Below are positions 1 through 8,451 of a stretch of 64,000 nt of DNA, in pieces. Source of the stretch: Methylocapsa acidiphila B2 (GTDB lineage: Bacteria > Pseudomonadota > Alphaproteobacteria > Rhizobiales > Beijerinckiaceae); contig NZ_KE386496.1 of assembly GCF_000427445.1 (NCBI RefSeq), positions 372,001 to 436,000 of the forward strand, in the 5' to 3' direction. The notes beneath the pieces were generated by a model. That model was not told where the DNA came from. It saw nothing but the letters and a program-made list of their open reading frames with translations, and ran no database searches. The translations under genes were made by a program, and so were the position numbers. Within the stretch, counting starts at the first letter, position 1. Every line of letters starts with the position of its first letter.

Positions 1-1
1 T

Positions 2-193
2 GGTGACCAAGGCGGTCACAGCGGCGGAAGCGGGGCTCCGAAGAGCGGTGGCGGGGGCACCGGGGGAGGGGGCGGTGGGCCAGGGGATGATCAAGGCGGT
101 CACAGCGGCGGAAGCGGGGCTCCGAAGAGCGGTGGCGCTGGCGCCGGGGGCGGCGGTGGCCCAGGTGGTGATCAAGGCGGTGGGGGCCACTGA
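2..193 (+). CDS. C-terminal part of a glycine-rich repeat protein (cut by window edge)
   Basis: The open frame enters from before the window and ends at the TGA at 191-193, giving at least 63 residues. It is almost entirely Gly with Asp, Gln, His, Ser and Pro. A unit beginning GDQGGHSGGSGAPKSGG is repeated twice, and a third shortened copy ends the protein in GGGGH. A second frame starting at base 3 is also open, but it encodes an Ala/Val-rich string without sense; simple repeats leave several frames open. The low-complexity Gly/His tail resembles the C-termini of secreted or surface proteins, but the N-terminal domain that would define its function lies outside the window. Function unknown. 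Confidence 0.55.
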   Translation, partial: GDQGGHSGGSGAPKSGGGGTGGGGGGPGDDQGGHSGGSGAPKSGGAGAGGGGGPGGDQGGGGH

Positions 194-263
194 ATAAATT
201 GCTTGAAGCACACGACTTGGTCGAAGGGCATTCTGCGGAAACATCCAAACAGGAGACCCCCGG

Positions 264-392
264 ATGAAACCTATCACTATGGTAATTATTGGCGCGCTGC
301 TTGTTGCGTTAGCCGTAGTTGGATACCTGTATTATCAGAGAACGAATAACGATATCACAATCAAACTGCCAAAGGTCGAGTTCAAGCAATAA
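264..392 (+). CDS. 42-residue single-span membrane protein
   Basis: A short gene of 42 codons plus stop. A good ribosome site (AGGAGA at 251-256) lies 7 bases before the ATG. The protein begins MKPITMVIIGALLVALAVVG, a textbook hydrophobic segment at residues 4-25. It is followed by a short polar tail (YYQRTNNDITIKLPKVEFKQ) that would sit in the periplasm if the N-terminus stays inside. Small proteins with one N-terminal span and a tail ending in IKLPKVE occur in rhizobia as unnamed hypotheticals. It lies 88 bp before the LTXXQ-type gene at 480 on the same strand, so co-transcription is possible. No function can be assigned. Confidence 0.6.
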   Translation: MKPITMVIIGALLVALAVVGYLYYQRTNNDITIKLPKVEFKQ

Positions 393-479
393 GATCTTGC
401 TCGAAACAGACGCGCATCGGCCACGGAAGGGCATTTTAGCGTCAGCTCAACATCAGAAACCATCTGGGAGACAAAAGTC

Positions 480-1061
480 ATGCAGAAAAGTATTGCGTCC
501 TGCCTAACGACCCTGGGCATTGCAGCTGCCGTAGTTCTTCCTTCGGCCTATGTCGCTCATGGTCGGAGCGATCGGGCAGAAAGGCCCGCCTTTTCAATCA
601 GCCAATGGGTCGACCATGCCGACGCGGGCATCGCGGATCTCAAGGCAAACCTTCGCCTGTCGGCCGAGCAAGCCAAACATTGGCCCGGCCTTGAGTCCGT
701 GCTGCACGATATCGCGGTGAAGCGCGCCAAGAGTTTGGCAGGCGAGCGCGATGGTCAAACCGGCAACGCCTCCAGCGAATCATCAGCCCTCGCTTCCCCT
801 CCGGTGGCAGAGGAAGACGAAAATGTTGAGGCCCCGACGGAACGGGACGCACGTAGTAATATGGCCCCTGACGACATTGGGGAGATGAGGCGCGAGGCCG
901 ATGCCCTTACGGTGCAGTCCGCGAACTTGCGGCAAATCGCCGACGCAGCGAAGCCGCTCTATGACTCCCTTGACGACCATCAACGCCGACGGCTTGTGCA
1001 GTTCGTCCATAACGTTTTGCGGGGCGACGAAGCGGAGGATTCGCGCGACCGGCGCCGCTGA
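480..1061 (+). CDS. Secreted LTXXQ-motif (Spy/CpxP-like) family protein
   Basis: 193 residues with an N-terminal signal peptide (about residues 1-28, hydrophobic core GIAAAVVLPSAYVAHG). The mature part carries LRLSAEQAKHWPGLESVL near residue 58, which matches the LTxxQ...W..le pattern of the LTXXQ family common in rhizobia. A Glu/Ala-rich linker follows. The C-terminal helical half (DALTVQSANLRQIADAAKPLYDSLDDHQRRRLVQFVHNVL) repeats the same helical motif. By family, these are periplasmic helical proteins related to Spy/CpxP chaperones. The particular role is unknown. The very C-terminus is strongly charged (DEAEDSRDRRR). Confidence 0.7.
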   Translation: MQKSIASCLTTLGIAAAVVLPSAYVAHGRSDRAERPAFSISQWVDHADAGIADLKANLRLSAEQAKHWPGLESVLHDIAVKRAKSLAGERDGQTGNASSESSALASPPVAEEDENVEAPTERDARSNMAPDDIGEMRREADALTVQSANLRQIADAAKPLYDSLDDHQRRRLVQFVHNVLRGDEAEDSRDRRR

Positions 1062-1572
1062 GCGAGATGCGTTCGGCAAAGAGGGGATCGACCATCGCCG
1101 TTGACACGTCTCTCGATTCGGTCCCCGATCAAGCTTGAATCCACTCTGACTACAGGTGCCTGCTGGTTGTGATCTAACGCCCAAAAGTTCTTGGAAACTG
1201 GTTATGACTTCGAAGACAATTCAACGTTTCACGTAGTGTGTGATAGGCGAATCAAGGACTAGACATTCTGCCAGCGGCCTTGAGCGCCGGCCCAGCGGAC
1301 GCGTGACTGTATTATCGATGGGGCGCTCGGGCCGCGAGCCACACGCCGGCATGATGCCGAGACAAGCCTCTGCTGCTCTATGCAGTTTAACGACTCTACA
1401 CTGACCGGGAAGATGAGAAGACTGGTGCGCAGATAACGCCACACCATGGTGTTCTCCTTGTTATCAAGTTAAATTCAAGGGGACCCGCGAATCCGATAAA
1501 TTATCATTGCTCTACGCGCAATTCGGATGCACCTTCACTATGCAAATGTCTATTGTCTTGAAGGAGGAATAG
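1062..1572. other. Gap of 511 bp, no confident gene
   Basis: No open frame here has convincing composition. The only point of note is a 62-codon minus-strand frame starting at 1447 behind an unusually good ribosome site, listed separately. The bases just before 1573 form the leader of the His/Tyr-rich gene. Confidence 0.5.
1259..1447 (-). CDS. Possible small ORF with a strong ribosome-binding site
   Basis: On the minus strand, AAGGAGAACACC directly precedes an ATG (1447-1445), a near-ideal Shine-Dalgarno site. The encoded 62 residues start MVWRYLRTSLLIFPVSVESL, a possible short hydrophobic segment, and continue with an Arg/Ser-rich tail of doubtful quality. Nothing is recognised in it. It may be the intact start of a gene whose 3' part has decayed, or a leader peptide. 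Low confidence; only the translation start is well supported. Confidence 0.25.
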   Translation of the reverse strand: MVWRYLRTSLLIFPVSVESLNCIEQQRLVSASCRRVARGPSAPSIIQSRVRWAGAQGRWQNV

Positions 1573-1842
1573 ATGAAATTCATACGAATAGTCGTTCTAG
1601 CGGCCTGCGCCGCCTATGGTGCAATCATAGGCGGCGCCAACTTGGCCCAAGCCACGCCAATGAATGGCGTCGGCATGACGGCGCCGGCGGTGCTGATTAT
1701 TGAAAAGCCTATTGCGGATGCGTTCCCCGTCGAAAAGACATACTACTACTACCACAGACGGCATTATTATCATCCTTATTACCATCGTCGGTATTATCAC
1801 CGCCATTACCACCACCGGTATTATCACCACCGCTATTGGTAG
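1573..1842 (+). CDS. Secreted His/Tyr-rich protein
   Basis: 89 residues behind GGAGGAA (1562-1568). Residues 1-28 form a signal peptide ending in AQA. The last 35 residues consist almost only of Tyr, His and Arg (KTYYYYHRRHYYHPYYHRR and similar). Such tails are metal-binding candidates (Ni, Cu, Zn) in periplasmic or outer-surface proteins. Two other secreted His/Tyr-rich proteins occur in the window (10809-11183 and 50171-50515), with different N-terminal sequences. A 9-bp-stem hairpin at 1866-1894 closes the transcript. Function unknown; metal binding is inferred from composition only. Confidence 0.65.
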   Translation: MKFIRIVVLAACAAYGAIIGGANLAQATPMNGVGMTAPAVLIIEKPIADAFPVEKTYYYYHRRHYYHPYYHRRYYHRHYHHRYYHHRYW

Positions 1843-1865
1843 GGAAGCGAAACGCGGATAGCGGT

Positions 1866-1894
1866 ATAGAGCCGGCTTGACGGGTCGGCTCTAT
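1866..1894 (+). terminator. Hairpin after the His/Tyr-rich gene
   Basis: ATAGAGCCG at 1866-1874 pairs perfectly with CGGCTCTAT at 1886-1894 across an 11-base loop, 23 bp past the stop codon of the preceding gene. There is no long T tract, so it may act as a weak or factor-dependent terminator. Confidence 0.45.
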
Positions 1895-1909
1895 TAGTGA
1901 GTGTCCCGA

Positions 1910-2017
1910 TCAAATAGTTCGTTTGGGCATAGTCAATTTAATGAGGAGGTAGAGTGCGCCGAGGCCGATGAGAGTGATCGGCCCCCATTGATGGGTCCGG
2001 TTTCGATGTTGGCGCAT
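1910..2017 (-). CDS. Possible 35-residue membrane peptide beside the IS6 end
   Basis: Reading the minus strand from an ATG at 2017 gives MRQHRNRTHQWGPITLIGLG followed by ALYLLIKLTMPKRTI. The middle is a plausible single membrane span. The start lies only 5 bp outside the IS6 terminus at 2022, so this could be the 3' end of a membrane protein gene cut by the insertion rather than a complete gene. No ribosome site is seen. Confidence 0.2.
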   Translation of the reverse strand: MRQHRNRTHQWGPITLIGLGALYLLIKLTMPKRTI

Positions 2018-2021
2018 TGAC

Positions 2022-2853
2022 GGGCACCGTCACATTAACGGACATGGAGCGAAAGGTGGGGTAAGCATGAGCGATGTCGAACCTTCGCGAACCGCTTTAT
2101 CGGCGTCATCGGTTTCCCCCTGAGATCATCAGCTATGCGGTCTGGCTCTATTTCGGCTTTCCCTTGAGCCTCCGCATGGTCGAGGAGATGCTCGCGGTGC
2201 GAGGCATATGCGTGAGCTACGAAACCGTGCGGCGATGGGCGATTAAATTCGGCCGGACGTTCGCCAGTGAGATCCGCCGAAGGGCCCCGGCGCGCGGGGA
2301 CAAATGGCATCTGGACGAAGTCGTGGTTTCCATCGCTGGCGAGACGTACTGGCTCCGGCGGGCGGTCGATCAGCACGGCTTCGTTCTCGACGTTCTGATC
2401 CTCAAGCGGAGAGATCGTCGCGCAGCGCAGCGTCTCCTGACGAAACTTCTGAAACGTGCAGGCGTTCCTCCTCGGGTCATGATCACCGACAAGCTTAAAT
2501 CCTACGGCGCGGCGCGGGCGGAAGATGGGCCTTCAGGTTGAGCATCGCCAGCATAAAGGCCTGAACAATCGGGCCGGGAATTCGCATCAGCCGACAAGGC
2601 GACGAGAACGGATCATGAAGCGTTTCAAGTCGAGAGCGCAGGCGCAACGGTTCTTGTCCAGCCACGATCAAGTCGCCAATCTCTTTCACATCCCTTATCC
2701 AGAATACACAACAGCGGACGAGCGCCACGCCGCGAGTGAACGCGCTTTTACGGCGTGGCGCGCAATTTCCAAAGCAGCCCTCGCCGCATGATATAGGCTC
2801 GGCCCCATATGGACGCCCTCTTCTACCTGAGTCAGGCTAATGTGACGGTGCCC
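2022..2853 (+). mobile_element. IS6-family element, degenerate, 832 bp
   Basis: The ends are inverted: GGGCACCGTCACATTA at 2022-2037 is mirrored by TAATGTGACGGTGCCC at 2838-2853. The interior is one transposase gene of the IS6 family, now frameshifted (see next entry). No 8-bp target duplication is seen (GCATTGAC on the left, CTCGATGA on the right), so a flank has probably been rearranged. A second, truncated copy of the same element lies at 41798-42036, where the adhesin pseudogene reads into it. Confidence 0.75.
2074..2791 (+). pseudogene. IS6-family transposase, frameshifted and with a mutated catalytic Glu
   Basis: Two overlapping frames together make one IS6-type transposase. The first (2074-2541) holds the N-terminal helix-turn-helix, the first catalytic Asp (WHLDEV) and the second (MITDKLKSY). 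It shifts frame at about 2508-2520, where one extra base seems present in a GC run. The second frame, up to 2791, continues LQVEHRQHKGLNNRAGNSHQ. In the family the last motif reads NNRAENSHQ, with Glu as the third catalytic residue; here that residue is Gly. The enzyme is therefore doubly dead: frame broken and DDE changed to DDG. The ATG at 2074 (MSNLREPLYRRHRFP) matches the family's usual start. Confidence 0.8.
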
Positions 2854-2949
2854 CTCGATGATGCGTAGCCCGTCCCTGATCGGAGATCGATCCGCGTCAT
2901 TCGGACCTCGCCCGTCAACGAGGGCGGCTCAGCAGTCGCGCAAGATGCA

Positions 2950-3420
2950 GAATCTCGCGATGGGCGCGGCTCATGGCAAAAAGACAGGAGCTGTCGGAAA
3001 GAAGATTCGCGAGCTGCGGATAGATGGCGTTTTCGTCCGCACGCTCGCATGCCGCTTGAGCTGCCGGAGAATGGTCGTGTCGCTGGCCGCCATGCCCAGA
3101 CAGCACAGCAGCCTTTCGCTGACGCGGCCGCCAGCGGCGTGTCCAAAGAGCCGCAGGAACTCGCCGACGCGGCGTGTTCACCGAGCGAAAGCGGGCGGCG
3201 CCTGTCAATTTCTCGATGACGGTCTTCTGCCCACATTCCTCGTTGCGGCATCTCCAGCGGCCTGTCCGTCCGCAGCCGGACGATCACCGGCGCGCTCTGG
3301 AGCGGAAGATCCTGCAAGCGCCGCACGTGTCAACTGTGCCTCAACGTCGATTGCGTCGCGCACCTCGGGCAAGATCGCGCCCCGGTTCCTTGCGCCGAAA
3401 CAAGCCAACGTCCGTGGAAA
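2950..3420 (-). pseudogene. ISL3-family transposase remnant, several frameshifts
   Basis: Read across frames on the minus strand, this stretch gives DLPLQSAPVIVRLRTDR, then a Cys-containing stretch (CRNEECGQ), then AAGGRVSERLLCCLGMAASD followed by TTILRQLKRHA. Together they follow the N-terminal third of ISL3 transposases: a short zinc-binding region, then the AGGxxGxRLaxxLG-type segment before the catalytic core. No single frame covers more than about 30 residues of the match, so it is a decayed fragment. It begins about 100 bp right of the IS6 element. The remaining bases to about 3570 show no gene. Confidence 0.5.
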
Positions 3421-3826
3421 AATTCGACGCCGCGCACCTCAATCCCCGGCCCAAAGGACAATTTCGATTTTTTTTCTCCATGCCCTATCAGGACAAAAAG
3501 CGCCACCTATGCAATATCAAGTACGCAAAGTGAAGCAAACCCCTAGATCTGGAACAATCAAGGTGCGATGATCACTTGCGTCAGGCAGCGGGGGGATGGA
3601 AAATCTATCTCGACCTCACGCGCTGAAGGCGCGATTAGCAATGTCGTCATAAGCGGCATGAATAGACGCCGACAGATGCGATGGTCGGCCCCGCGGCGCG
3701 CACCGGGTACCGCAGGTGCGAACGCCCGTGCTTGACGGCCGCGGCGGCTCTCGGCCGTTCGAACTGCCGCCTAAGACCCAAGCGTTTTGCTCCCCGCAAA
3801 TTGACTTGGTCAAGATCGAGGTTTTC

Positions 3827-4540
3827 ATGCGGCTTCTTGCAATCGAAGACGAGCCCAGGCTCGGGCAGTTGATCGTATCAAACCTAACGCAAGCGGGGTT
3901 TGCCATAGACTGGTCGCAGACGTTAGGTGAGGGGAAGGAGTTTGTGGCGGCAAATTGCTATGATCTCATTTTGCTCGACCTGAGGCTTCCCGATGGGAAC
4001 GGCCTCGATTTCCTTAGAGCCCTCCGGCAGAGCCGTAACAATGTTCCCGTCGTCATCTTGTCAGCTGCGGACACCGTAGATGATCGTGTGATCGGCCTAA
4101 CAGAAGGTGCTGATGACTATATCGTAAAGCCGTTTTCCTCTTCCGAATTGGTCGCCCGAATACGTACCGTCTTGAGACGGCCCGGGGCAGCGCTTGGGAT
4201 CAACCTTGTCTGTGGAAATGTCGAATTCAACACCGTCAGCTCAGCAGTTTCTATCGGGGGTGCTCCGATCCAAGTGCCGCGTCGCGAACTCTCCATCCTC
4301 GAAGCGCTTATGCGGGCGAACGGTCGAGTAGTTACCAAAGCTGCGCTTGAGGAAGCCGCCTACGCCATGGATAACAATCGGCAGTCCAATGTCATTGAAT
4401 CGCACCTGTCCCGGCTTCGTCGTCGCCTGGAATCTGCCGACGCACAGATTAGTATCAGAGTGGCTCGTGGCATTGGCTATCGCCTGGAGGAGACAAGGGA
4501 CCAAAATGCGGTATCTGACGAATTCTCCAGCATCCCTTAA
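3827..4540 (+). CDS. OmpR-family two-component response regulator
   Basis: 237 residues from the ATG at 3827 (MRLLAIEDEPRLG). The receiver domain (about 1-120) has the acidic pair at E7/D8, phospho-acceptor D51 (LILLDLRLPDG), S79 and K101 (DDYIVKPF). A winged-helix DNA-binding domain follows (about 130-225; QSNVIESHLSRLRRRLE, RGIGYRL), so this is the TctD/QseB/PmrA-like branch. An upstream in-frame extension is open but lacks receiver-like sequence, and the REC fold begins at this Met. It overlaps the following kinase gene by 35 bp, the usual regulator-kinase operon. The signal sensed is unknown. Confidence 0.9.
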   Translation: MRLLAIEDEPRLGQLIVSNLTQAGFAIDWSQTLGEGKEFVAANCYDLILLDLRLPDGNGLDFLRALRQSRNNVPVVILSAADTVDDRVIGLTEGADDYIVKPFSSSELVARIRTVLRRPGAALGINLVCGNVEFNTVSSAVSIGGAPIQVPRRELSILEALMRANGRVVTKAALEEAAYAMDNNRQSNVIESHLSRLRRRLESADAQISIRVARGIGYRLEETRDQNAVSDEFSSIP

Positions 4541-5963
4541 AGCAAGACTGCTTGCTGCGCAGTGTGTTGTCTTCGTTGCAGCATTGCTGGCCTTCATCGG
4601 CACATATTTGGCATTTGAAAAAGGGGATATGCGATATCATGTCATCGATGCTACGTATGATTTGACCCATCAGTTGGCGCGGTCGATTGTCAAATCGCCA
4701 GATGGCTTTCCCGAGTTCGCAATCCCAATCAGTCTCGCCCACGAAATCGAACGGTATCCTCATGCGCAATATGGGGCCATCGATGAAGCGACAGGCGGCG
4801 CAGTCGTCAGTCCCGGGCAAGCAATGCCGCCGGCCGAATTGCCAAAAGAGCCGAATGTCTCCGAGGGATGGTTTCGCTATGTCGGATCGGACAATGTTCC
4901 GCGCAACGGCGCTTTCAAACGGGTAATAACGCCCTACGGTTCCTATCGCGTTTATTTCGTGCAGGTAGAATCCGTGTTTGGTCTGACATTAGCGGGCCTG
5001 GAAGACGAATTACACGACGAGATATTCCCTGTCTTTTTGCCAATGATGATAATCGGCCTACTCGTCACGTGGAATACCGTCCGGAGGGCGCTGCGGCCAC
5101 TGCAACGCGCATCGGATGAGGCGGCGACGATATCGATGGATCGTCCCGATAGTCGAGTATCGACCGATCGTTTGCCAGCCGAGATATTGCCTTTAGTCAC
5201 CGCGATTAACAAGGCGATCGGCCGTCTCCAGGCCGCTCTCGCGCAGCAACGGCGCTTCAGCGCCAACGCCGCCCATCAATTGAGAACGCCGCTCGCGATC
5301 CTGCGAACAAGGATCGATGGGCTTCCGCCCACGACGGTACGGACCGAGCTTTTGCGCGACGTCGATCGCATGACGCGTCTCGTCAGCCAGCTTCTCACGG
5401 CCGCCCGCCTCGAGGCGGGGCAAATGGCAAATTTTGAAGAAGTCGACCTGACGGAATTCGTCAGACGAATACTGGCCGAAATTGCGCCGCTCGCCCATGC
5501 CGCTGATCGAGATCTGGAACTTGATTCGCCAGGCAAAGTGACTGCGATAGTAAGCGCCTCGGCTCTTGAGGAAGCTGTTCGCAACCTCGTCGACAATGCC
5601 CTACGCCATACCCCGCCCGGCAGCACGGTAAGTGTCTCCTTGCAGCCTGGCGCGACGATCGAGGTTCGTGATAGTGGGTCCGGCGTGCCTCTAGAGCTCC
5701 GCGGGCAAGTCTTTGAGCCTTTTTGGTCGGCTGCGCGCAAATCTGAAGGAGGCTCCGGACTCGGGCTGGCGATTGTGCACGAGGCGATGCAGGCCCAAGG
5801 CGGTTCGGTGGAAATTGCCGACGCAAAGGGTGGGGGAGCCATCTTCCGACTCGCGCTCCCACAGGATTCGATGCTCGTACGAGGACTCGGCCTTGCGTCA
5901 GTCGACGCCTCCCACGCGGCTGGGACGGCGATGGATCCTGGATTTTCAGCTACCAAAGCCTAG
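4506..5963 (+). CDS. Sensor histidine kinase partner of the preceding regulator
   Basis: 485 residues from the ATG at 4506, preceded by AAGGGA with 5 bases spacing; the frame is open further upstream but inside the regulator gene. Domain order: TM helix (about 15-35), periplasmic sensor region, second TM (about 175-195), HAMP-like linker, DHp domain with phospho-acceptor H257 (AHQLRTPLA), and a catalytic ATPase domain with N-box NLVDNALRHTPPGS, G1 RDSGSGVP and G2 GGSGLGLAIV. The overall plan is that of TctE/QseC-type kinases, which often sense carboxylates or cations. All key residues are present, so the pair should be functional. Confidence 0.9.
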   Translation: MRYLTNSPASLKARLLAAQCVVFVAALLAFIGTYLAFEKGDMRYHVIDATYDLTHQLARSIVKSPDGFPEFAIPISLAHEIERYPHAQYGAIDEATGGAVVSPGQAMPPAELPKEPNVSEGWFRYVGSDNVPRNGAFKRVITPYGSYRVYFVQVESVFGLTLAGLEDELHDEIFPVFLPMMIIGLLVTWNTVRRALRPLQRASDEAATISMDRPDSRVSTDRLPAEILPLVTAINKAIGRLQAALAQQRRFSANAAHQLRTPLAILRTRIDGLPPTTVRTELLRDVDRMTRLVSQLLTAARLEAGQMANFEEVDLTEFVRRILAEIAPLAHAADRDLELDSPGKVTAIVSASALEEAVRNLVDNALRHTPPGSTVSVSLQPGATIEVRDSGSGVPLELRGQVFEPFWSAARKSEGGSGLGLAIVHEAMQAQGGSVEIADAKGGGAIFRLALPQDSMLVRGLGLASVDASHAAGTAMDPGFSATKA

Positions 5964-6035
5964 AGGCCCCAATTCAACCGCATGCGATTGCGGTCCGATG
6001 CAACCGAAAGCCTCGCGCCACGCCGGCCATTCGTA

Positions 6036-6210
6036 GAAATTTCGATAGCGAGGAGGAAGCCAAGCTGATTGCTTTGGCGGGATCCTATCCCCCCGAGGCC
6101 CACGTTTCGCGGATACCGTGATTGTCGGAGAACGAGGCCGTAGAGCTGGACATCATCGTTCGCGGCAGTGACAGCACGAACTGGTGCACTCTCAATGAAC
6201 CGGCGCGTAA
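6036..6210 (+). pseudogene. IS630-family transposase remnant
   Basis: One frame reads NFDSEEEAKLIALAGSYPPE, then a stop, then LSENEAVELDIIVRGSDSTN followed by CTLNE. This follows the helix-turn-helix part of IS630 transposases, where the pattern is like e.AkLialAcs.PPeGhaRWtlrLLaekvVel...s..TvgrtLkkn. Stops and small indels show it is dead. No IS ends are recognised nearby. Confidence 0.45.
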
Positions 6211-6775
6211 GTCTGCCGTAATACTGGGGTCAGACTACGGTTAACATAAACTAATATAGTCTCCTCGTGCGGTTAGAAGCGAGTCACAGAACTTATGCCT
6301 GAAGCCCCGATGGATTTCGAAAGTCGCTCTTAAGCTTGCCACTTCCGTTCCGTCGAACTCGCGGAATTCAATTGTCTCTCGTGTCAAATATCGCTTTCTA
6401 TTATCCCTGGTGGGCGAGCTCCTGCTAGCAGCCTCCGCCATCGGGCCGCTTGCCCAAGCGGCCGTGCGCGGAGATGCAACCCCAACGGTGCGGGTTGTCG
6501 ATCCGCTGGGCCTTTGTCATGCGCCAGGACAGAAAGGCAGCCGCGGCTGCCTCCAAGCGAACAGGCGTGGAGGCTGGGTTCTTCTGGGGATTCGGGCGAC
6601 GAAACGAGAGGCGAAGCGGGTGCAATCTGCGCGGAGGGCGCGCCTGGCTCATTGGCGCCTCGGCCGAATTTTGGCCTCAAAGTACGCCGATTGGCGACAA
6701 TCCGAAGCATACCGAATAGTTCCCGAACGCTAATATCATCGAATGTAGCGATCGCAACAAGTTAGTGCAGGTGCT
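6211..6775. other. Gap of 565 bp without a recognisable gene
   Basis: Several short frames are open on both strands, but they overlap each other, have poor composition and lack ribosome sites. Nothing is recognised. The last part must hold the promoter and leader of the 6776 operon. Confidence 0.4.
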
Positions 6776-8293
6776 ATGAACCGGATGGCTATCAAAACTA
6801 TGGCGCTACAAGCATCTTCAGTCTCGCAGTCTGGCCGATGCCCGCTTGCGTTCGCGGAGAGATTCTCGCCGCTGCCGGGTTGCTTTGCTTCCCCCAGTCG
6901 GCGTGACGGTCTGGCAATCGGAATACCAACGTTGATCGCCTTGGCGCCGATGCTGGGTCATCGCCTCGATGATCGGAAAATTGTAGCCAGACGACAGGCT
7001 TCCGACCTTGCTTCGCATTATGCCCTGGCGTCGGAAATTCCATTGCCTGCCGGAGTGGACCTAAAGGACTTTTTTGTCGCGCCGCTCGACATTTTGCCGT
7101 TTCGACGAGCTGGCCAGCGGCGCTTTCAGCTGCTTGAGCTCAATGGAACTGGAATCGGCGGCCTGACCAATATGCCGGTCGAATTAGTCGAAGAAATCCT
7201 CGATACGATCGGTGAGATCGGAAATGCCTGCAAAGGGCCAGCGCCGCTCGTGGTGGTGGCGTCTTCAGGACGGGAGGCGATGGGCGATCGCAAGCCTAGT
7301 CACCTGCTGCATGAGAAGCTTCTATTCGTCGATCGGATCGCCCGGGCTCTGGAAGAGCGCCTTGGCGATGTCGAAATTCTCGCGCTTGATACGCTAGTTG
7401 CGAATGGCGGGTGGCGAGGCCCCTCCCGTCCGACTGTGCTCCTGGGATACACCCGAGAGCTAGTTTCGCACACTCATGTCATCTGCGGTATGCCGCGTTT
7501 GTTCGGCCGCAGGGTTGCTGGAATTGTCAATGACCGGTTCCTGTTCAATCTGACAGCGGCATATGGCGCCTTGGATGTCGACTCATTCTTACCAGCCAAC
7601 CGGTGCTATGAATCCGGAGCTGACAAGGCGACCGCCTACCGCCATGTAAATTCCTTCGCCGCCCGCAATACCTTCGACGAGGTGGGTGCAGCAATCCACT
7701 TCGACGTTTGCAAAGATGCAGAAGGCCTAATCGAAACCGTCCAGACTCGCCTCGGCCGCGGCGAGCAGATCGTCATCAAGCCGAGCGGCACGGGGCACGG
7801 CGACGGCATCGAGTTCTTCTTCGGCGGCGAAGACGAAGAAGTTATCCGAGAGCGGTTAGGGCGCTCGCTGGCCGTCGTTCATGAACGTTACGGACAAGGC
7901 GCCGGCTTCCCCTACGCCGCGACGGAATATCTGGACGCCGAAGTGATCAGGACGCCGGGCCATATCTTGAAGGGCTGCAAATTTGAGCTGCGGATCGTCG
8001 TTTACCGCAGAGGCTCGATGTTGCGGGCAGTTCCGTCAATCGCTAAGGTGGCGCCGGAAGTCTGGGATGCGCACAATCCGACGCGCGGTTCCCTTATCAA
8101 CAATATTTCTGCCTCGGTCAGGGGCGAAAAGACCGGCGGCGCGGATCATCTGCTGCCGTTGTGCCTGCCGGAGACGCTATCCATCCTAGATCTCGATGAG
8201 GACATTCTGACCAAATTGTGCCGTTGGGGGACAGGTTATGTCGCCCATGTCCTTTCGGAAACTCGGCGCCCGTCGTCCACGGTGGGCCTGTGA
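6776..8293 (+). CDS. ATP-grasp-like ligase, first gene of a coupled trio
   Basis: About 505 residues; the first 40 may be too many, and M4 or M9 are alternative starts. Motifs suggest an ATP-grasp fold: ELNGTGIGGLTN near residue 122, a lysine loop with a Gly-rich turn IVIKPSGTGHGDGIEFF near 334, an acidic strand FELRIVVYR near 404, and a metal-binding type SLINNISAS near 442. These resemble the order in ATP-grasp carboxylate-amine ligases, but I cannot name the subfamily. The stop overlaps the start of the next gene (TGATG at 8291-8295), which in turn overlaps the MFS gene, so the three are translated as a unit. Inference: it ligates an amine or carboxylate onto a peptide or small molecule that is then exported. 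Confidence 0.65.
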   Translation: MNRMAIKTMALQASSVSQSGRCPLAFAERFSPLPGCFASPSRRDGLAIGIPTLIALAPMLGHRLDDRKIVARRQASDLASHYALASEIPLPAGVDLKDFFVAPLDILPFRRAGQRRFQLLELNGTGIGGLTNMPVELVEEILDTIGEIGNACKGPAPLVVVASSGREAMGDRKPSHLLHEKLLFVDRIARALEERLGDVEILALDTLVANGGWRGPSRPTVLLGYTRELVSHTHVICGMPRLFGRRVAGIVNDRFLFNLTAAYGALDVDSFLPANRCYESGADKATAYRHVNSFAARNTFDEVGAAIHFDVCKDAEGLIETVQTRLGRGEQIVIKPSGTGHGDGIEFFFGGEDEEVIRERLGRSLAVVHERYGQGAGFPYAATEYLDAEVIRTPGHILKGCKFELRIVVYRRGSMLRAVPSIAKVAPEVWDAHNPTRGSLINNISASVRGEKTGGADHLLPLCLPETLSILDLDEDILTKLCRWGTGYVAHVLSETRRPSSTVGL

Positions 8294-8451
8294 TGAAGCG
8301 GCGGATCTTTTCGCTTCTCGAAATCTTGCTTGGTATCGCCTTGTTGCGAGCAGCCCGCCGCGCTCACCGCCAGCGGGTCGGTCTGGTCCATAGCAAGGAC
8401 TGTCTACTAGAATTTGGAGACGCCCGCCCGCATCGGGTGGGCGCCGCATGA
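8293..8451 (+). CDS. 52-residue protein sandwiched between ATP-grasp-like and exporter genes
   Basis: Its ATG overlaps the stop of the ATP-grasp-like gene by one base, and its TGA overlaps the ATG of the MFS gene (ATGA at 8448-8451). Such double coupling argues strongly that it is translated. It starts MKRRIFSLLEILLGIALLRA, a basic N-terminus and a hydrophobic helix. Then come an Arg-rich stretch and a C-terminal part containing HSKDC, LLEFGDARPH and RVGAA. It could be a precursor peptide modified by the ATP-grasp enzyme, a small membrane partner of the transporter, or just a coupling ORF. Nothing known is recognised. Confidence 0.55.
   Translation: MKRRIFSLLEILLGIALLRAARRAHRQRVGLVHSKDCLLEFGDARPHRVGAA

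Noticed and set aside
3-197. Alternative 64-codon frame in the first 200 bases (Ala/Val-rich)
   Set aside because: The frame starting at base 2 gives a Gly-rich repeat typical of real proteins and enters from outside the window; the other is a frame shadow of the DNA repeat.
2858-3571. 237-codon plus-strand frame
   Set aside because: Covers the ISL3 remnant on the opposite strand and has Ser/Arg/Ala-rich composition without a ribosome site.
4347-4505. Extended start for the histidine kinase (53 more residues)
   Set aside because: It would overlap the regulator by 194 bp and lacks a ribosome site, whereas the ATG at 4506 has AAGGGA at correct spacing and a fitting start for the membrane helix.
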